From contig JAFXPH010000011.1 of assembly GCA_017528085.1 (NCBI GenBank), forward strand, positions 124,001-188,000: a DNA stretch of 64,000 nt, read 5' to 3'. Shown here in pieces: positions 35,117 to 43,949 of this stretch. The DNA comes from Clostridia bacterium. Lineage in GTDB: Bacteria; Bacillota; Clostridia; TANB77; CAG-508. The first letter of the stretch is position 1. Each line of letters begins with the position of its first letter. The notes beneath the pieces are model-generated. The model did no database searches, had not been told where the DNA came from, and worked only from the letters and a program-made list of their open reading frames with translations. The translations under genes and the position numbers were made by a program.

Positions 35117-35881
35117 TTACCAGTTGACTGCTATGTCGAGTTGTTGTGCGTTGGAACTTGCAAACCCACCGGTATCAACTACTACACCAATGCCGAGACT
35201 TGTTTCTACGAGAGTACCGCGAGGATGGACATCAAGATTTGCAGCAACCATTATATAATCGCCGAGCATCTTTACGCCATCATCTCTAATCCAGTATTCT
35301 CCAGCAACGTTGTCTCGATATTCAGGAGCAATATCATTCCAAAGCCACGTATGGTTCTGGATAGATGATACAATTCCTGACATATCTAAGTTGTAGTAAG
35401 TCTCTTTACCGGAAGGACCGTTTACGGTTCCAACGTATGCGTTGAGAACTGGTCCGTCCCAAGCATATCCTGAATCCGTTTCTGTGGATGAATAGTCACT
35501 TTCTTCTGCTTCAGGTTCAGCGCTGACTGTTTCAGTCTCGACTAAGATAGTCTCAGTTTCAGCTGTTTCAGTCTGAACTTCTTCCTGAGGAGCAGGTTCT
35601 GTTTCCACAATGGTCTCTTGAGACTCTTCAATTTTCACAATCGCCAAATGGGCACTGATTGCACCAGTATGAGGATTTGTTGAATCATGAACAGCCTTTA
35701 AGACGACTGGGGTGGGGTTTGACCGACTCACGGAATCACTTTCAATAGCCTGAGGCTGTTCCGAATATTCTTCGGCGTTGCCCTGGGCAGAGTAGTGGAT
35801 GAATCCCATGGTAAAGATGATCATACCCGTCAGAATGTAAAGAACGATCTTATTCCTCCGATGTGTTTTTGCTTTTCGCAT
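35117..35881 (-). CDS. Membrane-anchored 3D-domain protein in a GC-rich cassette
   Basis: This 254-residue protein has an N-terminal TM anchor (about 12-30), a long acidic linker rich in Glu, Thr and Val (about 45-145), and a C-terminal domain with VHPRGTLVETSLGIGVVVD, then TGG, and an LDIAV end. That is the three-aspartate (3D/RlpA-like) fold of cell-wall lytic or resuscitation-promoting enzymes. I use the ATG at 35881 behind GGGAGG; the longer frame to 36055 covers its promoter. Composition is markedly GC-richer than the neighbours. Confidence 0.75.
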   Translation of the reverse strand: MRKAKTHRRNKIVLYILTGMIIFTMGFIHYSAQGNAEEYSEQPQAIESDSVSRSNPTPVVLKAVHDSTNPHTGAISAHLAIVKIEESQETIVETEPAPQEEVQTETAETETILVETETVSAEPEAEESDYSSTETDSGYAWDGPVLNAYVGTVNGPSGKETYYNLDMSGIVSSIQNHTWLWNDIAPEYRDNVAGEYWIRDDGVKMLGDYIMVAANLDVHPRGTLVETSLGIGVVVDTGGFASSNAQQLDIAVNW

Positions 35882-35926
35882 AAAAAAACCTCCCAAGTAT
35901 AAAGAAAAGCAAACATACCTAATATA

Positions 35927-35955
35927 ATTATACCATTTTAGAGTCAAAATTTCAA
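35927..35955 (-). promoter_or_regulatory. Promoter of the 3D-domain cassette
   Basis: Minus strand TTGAAA, 17 bp, TG-extended TATAAT (plus-strand 35927-35932). Confidence 0.75.
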
Positions 35956-36065
35956 TTTTATGTAACCTGTGATGATTATTTTTGATATAAAAAAAGAGAA
36001 AAGCCAGTTTAATTATGACTTTTCTCTTGGTTAACGTTTTGTGGAATTTCTTCATTTTTTAGTTT

Positions 36066-36869
36066 TTAAGTAAAAGATTTATCAGTCTCATCTTTGTGTT
36101 CTTTAATATACTTTGTCCATTTTATATATCCATATGTAGTATTAGTAAAGTATCCTAGTTTTAACACTAATAAAACATATTGACCAGCTAGTATATTAAT
36201 TATTGTCTCTAATATAGCATCTATGTACCAAGCTATCCATTGCTCACGATATCTAAAGAATATGAATAACCCATTTAGTATTGCTACTGCTGATACACAT
36301 GCGTCTAAATAACATACTATTACTTCATATAGTTCGTTTCCACCAAATAGATCTGTTCCAAGATCTAAAGTTGTTAAGAAATATCCAACTCCAGCTGTCC
36401 AAACTATTATTCCTAAAATACAAAGTACTTCTGCAAGACCACTTAATTTTCTAACTTTTGTTAAATTATCATCTACTTTATCTGGATGTTTATGCCAATT
36501 TATAAAGCTTATAATATCAATTGGAATCCAGAAGAATATTGTTGTTGCCATAGTTGCAAATCTGTATGCTAGCACTATACAAGTAGTAATCTCTGTAACT
36601 TCAATGAATAGTGAAACAATAAAGTTCCATTTACTTTGTTTTGATATTAGTAATTCGCATAAGATGTTGAAAAATATGTCAGCTAAATATAATGCCATTA
36701 TAATCTTTCCATTTACTCCATTAATATCTTCTTCAGGGAATAGGAAAGCGAATATAATAGAAAGTATTAATATACTAAAAAACCATACTTTCTCATAGGT
36801 AGTAAAGTAGCTCCATAAATCTTTTAGTCTTTTTATAAATTTGTTTTCTTTTTTTACTTGTTCTTCCAT
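36066..36869 (-). CDS. pnuC: PnuC-type nicotinamide riboside / NMN transporter
   Basis: This 267-residue membrane protein has about seven TM helices and the PnuC-like aromatic pattern (WIPIDIISFINWHKHP). It facilitates uptake of an NAD precursor such as nicotinamide riboside. The start follows TTAGGAGTAATT. No NAD or preQ1-type riboswitch is visible in its short leader. AT content matches the chromosome, unlike the neighbouring cassettes. Confidence 0.8.
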   Translation of the reverse strand: MEEQVKKENKFIKRLKDLWSYFTTYEKVWFFSILILSIIFAFLFPEEDINGVNGKIIMALYLADIFFNILCELLISKQSKWNFIVSLFIEVTEITTCIVLAYRFATMATTIFFWIPIDIISFINWHKHPDKVDDNLTKVRKLSGLAEVLCILGIIVWTAGVGYFLTTLDLGTDLFGGNELYEVIVCYLDACVSAVAILNGLFIFFRYREQWIAWYIDAILETIINILAGQYVLLVLKLGYFTNTTYGYIKWTKYIKEHKDETDKSFT

Positions 36870-36945
36870 AATTACTCCTATTAATTAAATGTATTTTAAA
36901 AATATTATCATAAATGATTATATTTCTCAATAAGATAAAAACAAT

Positions 36946-36979
36946 AAACCCCCACAATCTTTAGCAGAAAGTGGGGGTT
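36946..36979 (-). terminator. Terminator of the orphan cassette gene at 36986-37366
   Basis: Minus strand AACCCCCACTTTCTG / AGATTGTGGGGGTT with T-rich tail. Confidence 0.85.
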
Positions 36980-36985
36980 ATTGCA

Positions 36986-37366
36986 TTAGTAGACCGAAAG
37001 ACCGGTAATAATGCAATTCAAATCACTGAACTTCTTCAAAGAAAAGTGATCTTTTGCATCAATCCAGGTGTCACTTCCAGTTCTTCCAATTGCAAAGACA
37101 TATCTGACTTCAGTGAACAGAAGAGCAACCGTATCACCCTCGTGAATGCCAGCATACTCGAAGGTTTTGGTTATGCGTTCGTACGCACCCAAGGCATGTT
37201 CTTCGTTGTCGCCAAGGTTGATGTTCGGGATGTTGTGGACCCAAATGGTCGAAGCTTCCTCAAACATGATGTCCATGGCGTAGTAGCATTTGTGCTCGAA
37301 GTAATAAGGCTTTTCTTTTAAGCCGGTTATCCGGGCAGTTGCCACACTGACGTTCAGAAATTCCAT
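36986..37366 (-). CDS. Orphan 126-residue protein in a GC-rich cassette
   Basis: No family is recognised. The protein is soluble, with beta-strand-like N-terminal (FLNVSVATARITGLKEKP) and C-terminal (FSDLNCIITGLSV) segments and no signal peptide or TM. AGGAGG lies 6 nt before the ATG. It has its own minus-strand promoter (37435-37463) and terminator. Its codons (CCC, GTC, AAC, CGC) are unlike those of the AT-rich neighbours. A plus-strand frame over the same bases was rejected because all signals point to the minus strand. Confidence 0.65.
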   Translation of the reverse strand: MEFLNVSVATARITGLKEKPYYFEHKCYYAMDIMFEEASTIWVHNIPNINLGDNEEHALGAYERITKTFEYAGIHEGDTVALLFTEVRYVFAIGRTGSDTWIDAKDHFSLKKFSDLNCIITGLSVY

Positions 37367-37434
37367 AGTTCATCCTCCTAACAGTATGTTTTTTGAAGAG
37401 TCTAATCTAGGGTTCTATCTTTTACGTAAGACGT

Positions 37435-37463
37435 ATTTTAGCACGATTATGCTTAAAAATCAA
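37435..37463 (-). promoter_or_regulatory. Promoter of the orphan cassette gene at 36986-37366
   Basis: Minus strand TTGATT, 17 bp, TG-extended TAAAAT. Confidence 0.7.
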
Positions 37464-37546
37464 CTAAAACATCTGCAGGGGTTGAATCTATTTGTATTTT
37501 TATTAGTAGTAGTATATAATTCTACTATAAAAGGAGATAAAGTATT

Positions 37547-38527
37547 ATGAAATATGATAGATTTGAAGATTTTTTAAATAGTGTTAAAGATACAATTACT
37601 CCAATTAAGGAAAAGTGGGCAGTAGAAAATAAAATTCTAACAAAAAAGTATAATAAATTTAAAATATTTATTGTTATATTTGATATTATTCTTTTTATAA
37701 TTACATCTAAATATTTAGCATATTTTAATACTCCAGATTTATATTTTAAATTTGCAAAATATGCACTTATAGTATTGGTTATTATAATGATAGATGCTTT
37801 CTTAGCTGTTATTTATGATACTCTTACTTTTAATGTTAATAAAGTGAACACAAATAAAGAATATAAAGATAAAATTATTAATAAAATGCTTGAAAACTTT
37901 GTAGATGAACTAGAATATGATCCACAAAAAGGAATTGATGAAAAAACATATAAAGATTCTTTATATGATGATTATTATGATGATTATAAATCTGAAGATT
38001 ATTTTACTGGAAAAATTAATAATCAATTTGTTAAAATGAGTGATGTATATGTTACAGAAACAGTTGTTGAAGAAGATAAAGATGGAAATAAACATACAAG
38101 AACCAAAATTATTTTCGATGGCCTTTTTGGAAAAGTTAAATTAAGTAAATCGATTGGAGCTAACGTCCAAATCACACCTAATGGTAGTAGATTTAACGTA
38201 AAAGGGTCTAAGAGATTAGATATGGATTCTAGAGAATTTGAAAGTATATTTGATGTTTATACTAATAATCCTATAGTTGCTATGCAAATTTTAACAGTAA
38301 ATATTGAAGAAGATATGGCAGAACTTCAAAAAACTCAAGATATAAGAGTTGAAATAAATATTATGGATGATGATATGTACATTTTATTCCATACAAATAA
38401 TATGTTTGAGATATTTAGAGCTGATGAAAAGGGTGATAAAGCATTAGAAAAATATTTCGAAATTATGAAATTTATAACTAAAATCATTGATAAAATAACT
38501 CAAGCTATTGATGATACTAGTATATAA
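37547..38527 (+). CDS. DUF3137-type membrane protein
   Basis: This 326-residue protein has two TM helices (about 36-55 and 68-92) followed by a cytoplasmic soluble domain. The stretch KIIFDGLFGKVKLSKSIGANV and the following FNVKGSKRLDMDSREFESIFDVY match the DUF3137 family, whose function is unknown. A KSEDYF segment with tandem Tyr/Asp lies in the linker (about 140-155). The start follows AAAAGGAGATAAAG. Confidence 0.75.
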   Translation: MKYDRFEDFLNSVKDTITPIKEKWAVENKILTKKYNKFKIFIVIFDIILFIITSKYLAYFNTPDLYFKFAKYALIVLVIIMIDAFLAVIYDTLTFNVNKVNTNKEYKDKIINKMLENFVDELEYDPQKGIDEKTYKDSLYDDYYDDYKSEDYFTGKINNQFVKMSDVYVTETVVEEDKDGNKHTRTKIIFDGLFGKVKLSKSIGANVQITPNGSRFNVKGSKRLDMDSREFESIFDVYTNNPIVAMQILTVNIEEDMAELQKTQDIRVEINIMDDDMYILFHTNNMFEIFRADEKGDKALEKYFEIMKFITKIIDKITQAIDDTSI

Positions 38528-38532
38528 AACGT

Positions 38533-38575
38533 TAGCTTTGATAACTATAAATTATAGTTACCAAAGCTTTTTTTA
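38533..38575 (+). terminator. Terminator after the DUF3137 gene
   Basis: AGCTTTGATAACTATA / TATAGTTACCAAAGCT stem (one mismatch) with T run. Confidence 0.8.
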
Positions 38576-38596
38576 TGGTCTAAAATGGCTCCAAAA

Positions 38597-38625
38597 TTGA
38601 ATTTTAGGCCAAAATATGGTATAAT
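38597..38625 (+). promoter_or_regulatory. Promoter of the 38678 cassette
   Basis: TTGAAT, 17 bp, TG-extended TATAAT (38620-38625). Confidence 0.75.
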
Positions 38626-38677
38626 TAATAGTAGCGATTTTATATTGCACAATACAAAGAAAGGATGAATTTTCACC

Positions 38678-39208
38678 ATGAAGGAAATCAACTCAGTAAC
38701 TATCGACAGCAATGTCGAAAATCGGGAAACAGTAGATGTGTTTTTCAACAATCCGTTGACTCTCGCATCGGTGATCGCACAGCGGCATGATGGCTTCATG
38801 AAAGGAGCATACTATGTTATGCCGGATGCCAACAAGAACACCAAAGGTGAGGTCAAGAAGGTATATCTTTCCAATGGACGTGATTTCTCCATCAATCTCA
38901 ATGATCTGATGGGCCAAGGAATTTCCACCCATTCGTTATACCCTGACCACTTCGACGACATCTATCACGTGTTCTGCTACCCGGTGTACGACCTGTTCGA
39001 TGCTTTCAGCATCAAGGAGACTCAGAAGACGATCTACTTTGACATGGCTACCGGCAAAGGATACGAGTGCTCTGTGTACTTCTATCTGGAAAACTACGGC
39101 AAGCGTTTCCTGGTAACCTTCAATGACGGAGAGAAGAAGTATCTCACTTCCCATGAATATGGAAAAGAGTTCATCTTCCTCGACGGAGACCGATTTCTGA
39201 TCAAGTAA
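38678..39208 (+). CDS. Orphan 176-residue protein in a GC-rich cassette
   Basis: Not recognised. It is a cytoplasmic, aromatic-rich protein with segments such as VYLSNGRDFSINLNDLMGQG and EYGKEFIFLDGDRFLIK. The start follows AAAGAAAGGATG. GC content is among the highest in the window (codons CTC, TCG, GTG, CGG, CCG) and drops sharply at both ends, exactly at its promoter and terminator. It is therefore the clearest case of a transferred single-gene unit. Confidence 0.7.
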   Translation: MKEINSVTIDSNVENRETVDVFFNNPLTLASVIAQRHDGFMKGAYYVMPDANKNTKGEVKKVYLSNGRDFSINLNDLMGQGISTHSLYPDHFDDIYHVFCYPVYDLFDAFSIKETQKTIYFDMATGKGYECSVYFYLENYGKRFLVTFNDGEKKYLTSHEYGKEFIFLDGDRFLIK

Positions 39209-39238
39209 GCAAGATTGATTTCAAACGGCAACACTTTG

Positions 39239-39277
39239 CAAGGCGAGACCATTGGTCTCGCCTTGTTTCTTTTTTAT
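39239..39277 (+). terminator. Terminator of the 38678 cassette
   Basis: CAAGGCGAGACC / GGTCTCGCCTTG stem with T-rich tail; it runs into the 3' end of the convergent gene. Confidence 0.9.
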
Positions 39278-40164
39278 AAATCAATTGATAAAAGATTTTT
39301 TACTTTAGGAAATGCATGTACATATTTACTAGAACCACTTTCAAACAAAATATATAATTTATTATTATTAAAAATTAATCCTTCAGACATCGGTGGAACT
39401 GTAAATTTTTTTATTAATGAATCTTTTGACAGTTTATATTCTTTAGAAGAGTTTGTATGATTTTCATATACTACAATTCTTGAATTTAAAAAGTTAGAAT
39501 ATGATTTTGAAAAGATAAAATTATTATTATCATCCATTGTCATTCCTTGCACTAATGCAGGAATTTCAATTTTGTAAGTAGGACTATCAAAATCAATATC
39601 TTGGCTTACCTCATAACCAAGTAGAAGTGGTTTGTTATTAGGAGCCTTGTAAATAGGGTATAGGTAAAAATCTCCTATCCAAAGTATTCCATTTTTATAA
39701 AAGCAAAAGTCACCTCTGTTTTTTAATTTGTATTCTTTTTTTGCTATTATTTTTGAATCATTAGTAGTTAGAATTTCATCTAAATCATATTCTTCAAGAA
39801 AATAATTATTTGATATCCAAACCTTACTTTGACTTAATGCAAGTCCACTAACATGTCCAGTATTAGGCTCATTTGTCGGTAGAAATAAATCTAATTCTTT
39901 TACCAAAGAATTAGTATTCATATCAGTAAGATATAATTTACTTACTTTTCCTTTTGCATTATATGAAGTCTGAAGAATCATTTTACTATCTTCATATATT
40001 GCTAAACCTTGAGGAACATATTTGTCATCTATACCATTAATGATATAGGTACTAGTTATATTTTTGTTTAATTTGTATAAGATTAATATTTTTACATAGT
40101 TAAGTAAAAAAACTAATATTATTAGTAAAAATATAAATAATAATCTTTTGACTATTTTACCCAT
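39274..40164 (-). CDS. Membrane-anchored, probably beta-propeller protein
   Basis: This 296-residue protein has an N-terminal TM (about 6-26) and an extracellular part made of short strand repeats with YVPQGLAIYEDSKMILQTSY, GHVSGLALSQSKVWISN, LWIGDFYLYP and SEGLIFNNNKLYILFE. The spacing is that of a SMP-30/NHL-like propeller. No catalytic residues can be assigned. The start follows GGAGTATTAA. Confidence 0.55.
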   Translation of the reverse strand: MGKIVKRLLFIFLLIILVFLLNYVKILILYKLNKNITSTYIINGIDDKYVPQGLAIYEDSKMILQTSYNAKGKVSKLYLTDMNTNSLVKELDLFLPTNEPNTGHVSGLALSQSKVWISNNYFLEEYDLDEILTTNDSKIIAKKEYKLKNRGDFCFYKNGILWIGDFYLYPIYKAPNNKPLLLGYEVSQDIDFDSPTYKIEIPALVQGMTMDDNNNFIFSKSYSNFLNSRIVVYENHTNSSKEYKLSKDSLIKKFTVPPMSEGLIFNNNKLYILFESGSSKYVHAFPKVKNLLSIDL

Positions 40165-40175
40165 TTAATACTCCT

Positions 40176-40207
40176 AAAAAAGCTCTTTTATAAAAGAGCT
40201 TTTTTTA
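40176..40207. terminator. Terminator between two minus-strand genes
   Basis: AAAAAAGCTCTTTT / AAAAGAGCTTTTTT stem; it closes the 40205-40972 gene. Confidence 0.8.
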
Positions 40208-40972
40208 TCTATCTGTATTTATAATTACGTATTTATTGAATTCTTCTTGATCCATCTTTACAGTCATGTAAGTAATATAATTATTTGAAATTTCTACTAT
40301 TATTGCAATATTATCTACTTTGTTATACTTTGAGATTTCCACTGTAAAATCACCAGTACTTACAGCTCTTGCAGTATAACCTAGTTTTTCCATATATGCG
40401 GCATACTCGTTTATAGTATAAGTACCTATTGGTTCTACAAATAAAACAGTTACTAATTCTCCTTTATGACCATTACTAACACTTCCTTTATATTTAAAAG
40501 AAAATGCAGTTTGAATAGGATCCGAAACATTATTGACAGTTGGTATTTCCATTCTCATAAGAGTAATAGGCTCAAATGACCCATAGTCTTTAACTGTTAT
40601 AAATAGTCTCGGAATAGTTAGGATTCCAAAAGTAATAATGAAAAATACTAAATATACTCCTTTTTTTCTGACAAAGAATAAAAACATAAATAATAAAGTA
40701 AAACCAACAACCCAACATTCTGCATATTTAAGTACAGAAAATAGGACAGCATCACTATCTATAACAACACTTACAAGCCCATACATAAATAAAAAAGATA
40801 TTATTGGAAAACCAAATGCTACAATTAAAATAGCAACTATAATTTTTCCTACTGCATTACTTTTCTTTTTTGGATTCCCATCTTCATCTAAGTCTATCCT
40901 GCTTTCGGCATATGTGCCTTGATAGTTAATAATTGCATCTGGCTCTTTTACATTTGAGTCATTTTCATCCAT
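40205..40972 (-). CDS. Membrane protein of unknown function
   Basis: This 255-residue protein has a short cytoplasmic N-terminus, three TM helices (about 40-130) and a soluble C-terminal domain of about 125 residues with alternating strands (GELVTVLFVEPIGTYTINEY, YITYMTVKMDQEEFNKY). No family is recognised. The start follows GAGGTGG. Confidence 0.65.
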   Translation of the reverse strand: MDENDSNVKEPDAIINYQGTYAESRIDLDEDGNPKKKSNAVGKIIVAILIVAFGFPIISFLFMYGLVSVVIDSDAVLFSVLKYAECWVVGFTLLFMFLFFVRKKGVYLVFFIITFGILTIPRLFITVKDYGSFEPITLMRMEIPTVNNVSDPIQTAFSFKYKGSVSNGHKGELVTVLFVEPIGTYTINEYAAYMEKLGYTARAVSTGDFTVEISKYNKVDNIAIIVEISNNYITYMTVKMDQEEFNKYVIINTDR

Positions 40973-41073
40973 TAATCCACCTCAAAAATAATTAATTCAA
41001 AAATATTTTATATTTAATTTGTTTTTATATCAATATATTAATGTTATAATTAATGAAAAGGTGGTGATTAAAA

Positions 41074-41604
41074 GTGGAAGAGATAGTATTAATTGAACCC
41101 AAAAAAGAGTATGCAAATCAAGTAATGATGTACAAAGAGGCATTCTTAAATAATAATGATTCTTTAGATGGATGTGCAGGACTTGAAGATTGCAGTAACT
41201 TTGAAGAATGGAATGATTTTGAAAATAGACTATCAAAAAAATATTTAGATTCATATGTTCCATCAACTGTTTATTTAGGAATAAGAAAAAGTGATGATAA
41301 ACTTGTTGGAATGATAGACTATAGACATGAACTATCAGATTTCTTAATGAACTTTGGTGGTAATATTGGTTATAGTGTACTTCCAGATGAAAGAAGAAAA
41401 GGATATGCCACTGAAATGCTAAGACAAGTACTTGTAAAAGTTAAAGATAGTGGAAAATCAAAAGTACTTCTAACTTGCGATAAAGAAAATATTGCTTCTC
41501 AAAAAACTATTATTAGAAATGGTGGTTATTTGGAAAATGAAGTAATTGATAGTGCAAACTTAAGTAAGTCAGGAGTTATTCAAAGATATTGGATTAGTTT
41601 ATAA
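41074..41604 (+). CDS. GNAT-family N-acetyltransferase
   Basis: This 176-residue GNAT protein has the acetyl-CoA loop DERRKGYATEM (about 108) and a conserved C-terminal ENIASQKTIIRNGG. It starts at GTG 41074 after AAGGTGGTGATTAAAA; no ATG competes nearby. The length and the N-terminal YKEAFLNNNDSLDG segment resemble the yjaB/YwbB-like cluster of Firmicutes acetyltransferases. The substrate is unknown. Confidence 0.85.
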   Translation: MEEIVLIEPKKEYANQVMMYKEAFLNNNDSLDGCAGLEDCSNFEEWNDFENRLSKKYLDSYVPSTVYLGIRKSDDKLVGMIDYRHELSDFLMNFGGNIGYSVLPDERRKGYATEMLRQVLVKVKDSGKSKVLLTCDKENIASQKTIIRNGGYLENEVIDSANLSKSGVIQRYWISL

Positions 41605-41610
41605 AAAATA

Positions 41611-41645
41611 AAAGAGCGACAGGGTATATGCGTCGCTCTTTTTTG
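41611..41645. terminator. Shared terminator of the GNAT gene and the 41651-42388 cassette
   Basis: AAAAGAGCGACAGGG / CGTCGCTCTTTT stem with T tracts on both sides. Confidence 0.85.
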
Positions 41646-41650
41646 TTACT

Positions 41651-42388
41651 TTATCCGGCCAGTTGGGCCATTTCCTCAACTCCTTCGAATGAAATCAGGA
41701 ATTCCTTGCCGATTGTCATTGTGATTCTCTCTGGCAGAATCTCTCCAGTATCCTTGCAGGACAGGGGGAGTACTGCGGTAGAAAGTACATTGTGCTCGTC
41801 GTGATGTACGCCGATAACACATTTGCCTTCTTCCAGGAGTCTGATCTCAATCAGCTGCGCCAGAAGAGACTGGAATGTGCCATACTGCTTCTCGGTGTAT
41901 GTAGAATTCTTTGCGAAGAAATCTTCATAAAATCCGGGAATCCGAACATATGAAAAATGATTCTTCGGAAAGAAGACTGCATTTGTCCACCAGTTCACGG
42001 CGTCAACGACCACATCTGAGTAGTATTTCCCATGCATCAAGAGCTTCGGAGGAAGAAAACCAAAGTCTTCCTTGAAGAAGTACCTGAACGAATAGGAAAA
42101 CTGAGAGTCAGTGATCGCATCAACGACTTGAGGGAAAAGGACAATGGAGACAAGAATCTCATTCTGGTTTTTGATTAAGCTAGACTTAAGATCTTTGCTT
42201 AAAACCGGAGAATAGTTTCTCGCCATAATGTCCTGCTTCGCTCTTATGACATCTGACAAAAGACCCTGTGGTGTGGCCGAATCGTGAACAATCTCTTTGA
42301 GGTATGTACAGAAATCGACCAGATACCGGGAGAAATGAGGAGTCCTTACAGAAGAAAGCTTCATCCGTAAATTTTCTGCATAGTACAT
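41651..42388 (-). CDS. Orphan 245-residue protein in a GC-rich cassette
   Basis: Not recognised. The protein is soluble, with Tyr/Phe-rich N- and middle parts (SYSFRYFFKEDFGFLPPKLL, VNWWTNAVFF) and a C-terminal strand region (ERITMTIGKEFLISF). It lacks a signal peptide. AAAGGAG lies upstream of the ATG at 42388. A promoter at 42446-42474 and a shared terminator frame it, and base composition is far from that of its neighbours (codons CCG, GTC, CTG, CAG). Confidence 0.65.
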   Translation of the reverse strand: MYYAENLRMKLSSVRTPHFSRYLVDFCTYLKEIVHDSATPQGLLSDVIRAKQDIMARNYSPVLSKDLKSSLIKNQNEILVSIVLFPQVVDAITDSQFSYSFRYFFKEDFGFLPPKLLMHGKYYSDVVVDAVNWWTNAVFFPKNHFSYVRIPGFYEDFFAKNSTYTEKQYGTFQSLLAQLIEIRLLEEGKCVIGVHHDEHNVLSTAVLPLSCKDTGEILPERITMTIGKEFLISFEGVEEMAQLAG

Positions 42389-42445
42389 GGGGCAATCACT
42401 CCTTTTTTTCTTTTTATGCAGATACTATAAAAGTAACCTACAATA

Positions 42446-42474
42446 ATTATAGCATAATTTACATAAAAAGTAAA
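42446..42474 (-). promoter_or_regulatory. Promoter of the 41651-42388 cassette
   Basis: Minus strand TTTACT, 17 bp, TG-extended TATAAT. Confidence 0.65.
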
Positions 42475-42497
42475 AATAATGGAAAGAGAATAAAAAA

Positions 42498-42534
42498 ATA
42501 CTTACCAAAACTTGGTAAGTTATTTTTTTATTGT
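42498..42534. terminator. Terminator after the small export protein gene
   Basis: ACTTACCAA / TTGGTAAGT hairpin with T runs on both strands. Confidence 0.85.
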
Positions 42535-43052
42535 GTTAAGTTTGATTGGAATAAATAATTAATTCCACCTTTTGCACCAGCAGTTAAAGCTAGCACTATG
42601 ATTCCTGCTGTAAGAACTCCAAGGAATATAGGAGCAATACATTTTTTTGGTTTTAAATCTAAAAGTGCTGCTATTAATGATCCTGTCCAAGCACCTGTAC
42701 CTGGAAGTGGGATAGCAACGAATAGATATACTCCTAAAAATACAGCAGTCTCAAGATGTTTGCTTTCAGCAATCTTTTTATTTGCTTTTTCTGTAATTAC
42801 ATTTATTAATTTTTCAAATGGTTTCCATCTGCTTAAAAACTTAAATATTACTTTGATGTATTTTACTATGAAATAAACTGGAATTATATTTCCAATAAAA
42901 GCACATACAAATGCTTGTACATAGTTTAAACCAAAAGTAAAAACACCGATTGGGATACCACCACGAAGTTCAATAATTGGAACCATACCAATTAAACTAG
43001 TTAATAAGTATTTAACATATAGTGGTAAACTTTGAAGTGCCTCAACTGACAT
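42528..43052 (-). CDS. Small membrane export protein (COG2426-type)
   Basis: This 174-residue protein has about five TM helices and the conserved PIIELRGGIPIGVFTFG loop near the N-terminus and PLPGTGAWTGSL near residue 115, the hallmarks of the small putative export protein family. The substrate is not known. The start follows AAGGAGATAAGAG. Confidence 0.8.
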   Translation of the reverse strand: MSVEALQSLPLYVKYLLTSLIGMVPIIELRGGIPIGVFTFGLNYVQAFVCAFIGNIIPVYFIVKYIKVIFKFLSRWKPFEKLINVITEKANKKIAESKHLETAVFLGVYLFVAIPLPGTGAWTGSLIAALLDLKPKKCIAPIFLGVLTAGIIVLALTAGAKGGINYLFQSNLTQ

Positions 43053-43188
43053 CTCTTATCTCCTTTAATATAAACTTGCAATATGAATGATATACTAAAA
43101 CTATAAAAAAATCAAGAATGGGAGAAGTGTTGAATTAAAATATAGGATGTGATACTATTTGAAATGTAAAGAAAGGAGGATTTTTAAT

Positions 43189-43947
43189 ATGGATGACGAG
43201 CCTATTAATAATAATAAAAAAATAGTTACTATTTTTTCTATCTTTGTTGTTGTAGTACTAGGGTGTTTAATTTATGGCTTACTCGAAAATGGAAAAATTA
43301 AAGATGCATTAAAGAGTAGTAACGAAGACGTATATGTAAGCAATGAAGTGGTTGCAGTTTATGAAAATGATGAAATGTCATTAGATGAATTTGCAGAAAT
43401 AAGAGAAAAAATAGAACTAAAAGAATTATTCAAAGATGATTATAGATTTTACTATGAAGTAATAAATAATTCTGACAAAACAATAAGCACAGTAGATGTT
43501 TATTTAATTTTATATGATGAAGAATATGATAAACCTTGTTATGTAAGAATGGAATGCATATCTGCTTTAAAAGCACATAGTAGTGCGATAGCGTCATTTT
43601 ATATTGATGAAGGTTTAGTTCCAATTGCAGGAAGAAGGGAAGCATTTGCTATTCCAGAATTAAGAAGAAGTAGTGTAGCCACAGCTGATGTTTCTATTGA
43701 ATATGATTTAGCAAAAAGAGATAAAATAACAGTTAAAAACAATGGAGATAAAGCAGTTGAACATGTAGAAGGAGCAGTAGTCCTATATGATGAAGAAGAA
43801 AACATTGTAGAAATAGAAACATTTTATTCATATGATTTAAAACCACATAAATCATCTACAGAAAGTTTATTATTATTTAGTAAACCAAATGAAGTTACAA
43901 ATTATAAAATTTATATGACGGCATATTCATATGTGTATGATGACTAA
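43189..43947 (+). CDS. Single-pass membrane protein with two FxLYD-like domains
   Basis: This 252-residue protein has one TM helix (about 11-32) and an extracellular portion. It shows two Ig-like repeats: DYRFYYEVINNSDKTIS then DVYLILYDEE, and DKITVKNNGDKAVEHV then EGAVVLYDEE, matching the FxLYD domain pattern of surface lipoproteins. I chose the ATG at 43189 after AAAGGAGG; an in-frame ATG at 43159 is too far from it. Role unknown. Confidence 0.7.
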   Translation: MDDEPINNNKKIVTIFSIFVVVVLGCLIYGLLENGKIKDALKSSNEDVYVSNEVVAVYENDEMSLDEFAEIREKIELKELFKDDYRFYYEVINNSDKTISTVDVYLILYDEEYDKPCYVRMECISALKAHSSAIASFYIDEGLVPIAGRREAFAIPELRRSSVATADVSIEYDLAKRDKITVKNNGDKAVEHVEGAVVLYDEEENIVEIETFYSYDLKPHKSSTESLLLFSKPNEVTNYKIYMTAYSYVYDD

Positions 43948-43949
43948 CA

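Noticed and set aside
36971-37321. Plus-strand open frame of 116 codons
   Set aside because: It is the antisense shadow of the orphan cassette gene; promoter, AGGAGG and terminator are all on the minus strand.
38693-39154. Two minus-strand frames opposite the 38678 gene
   Set aside because: GC-rich coding strands leave long antisense frames; start signals and promoter support only the plus strand.
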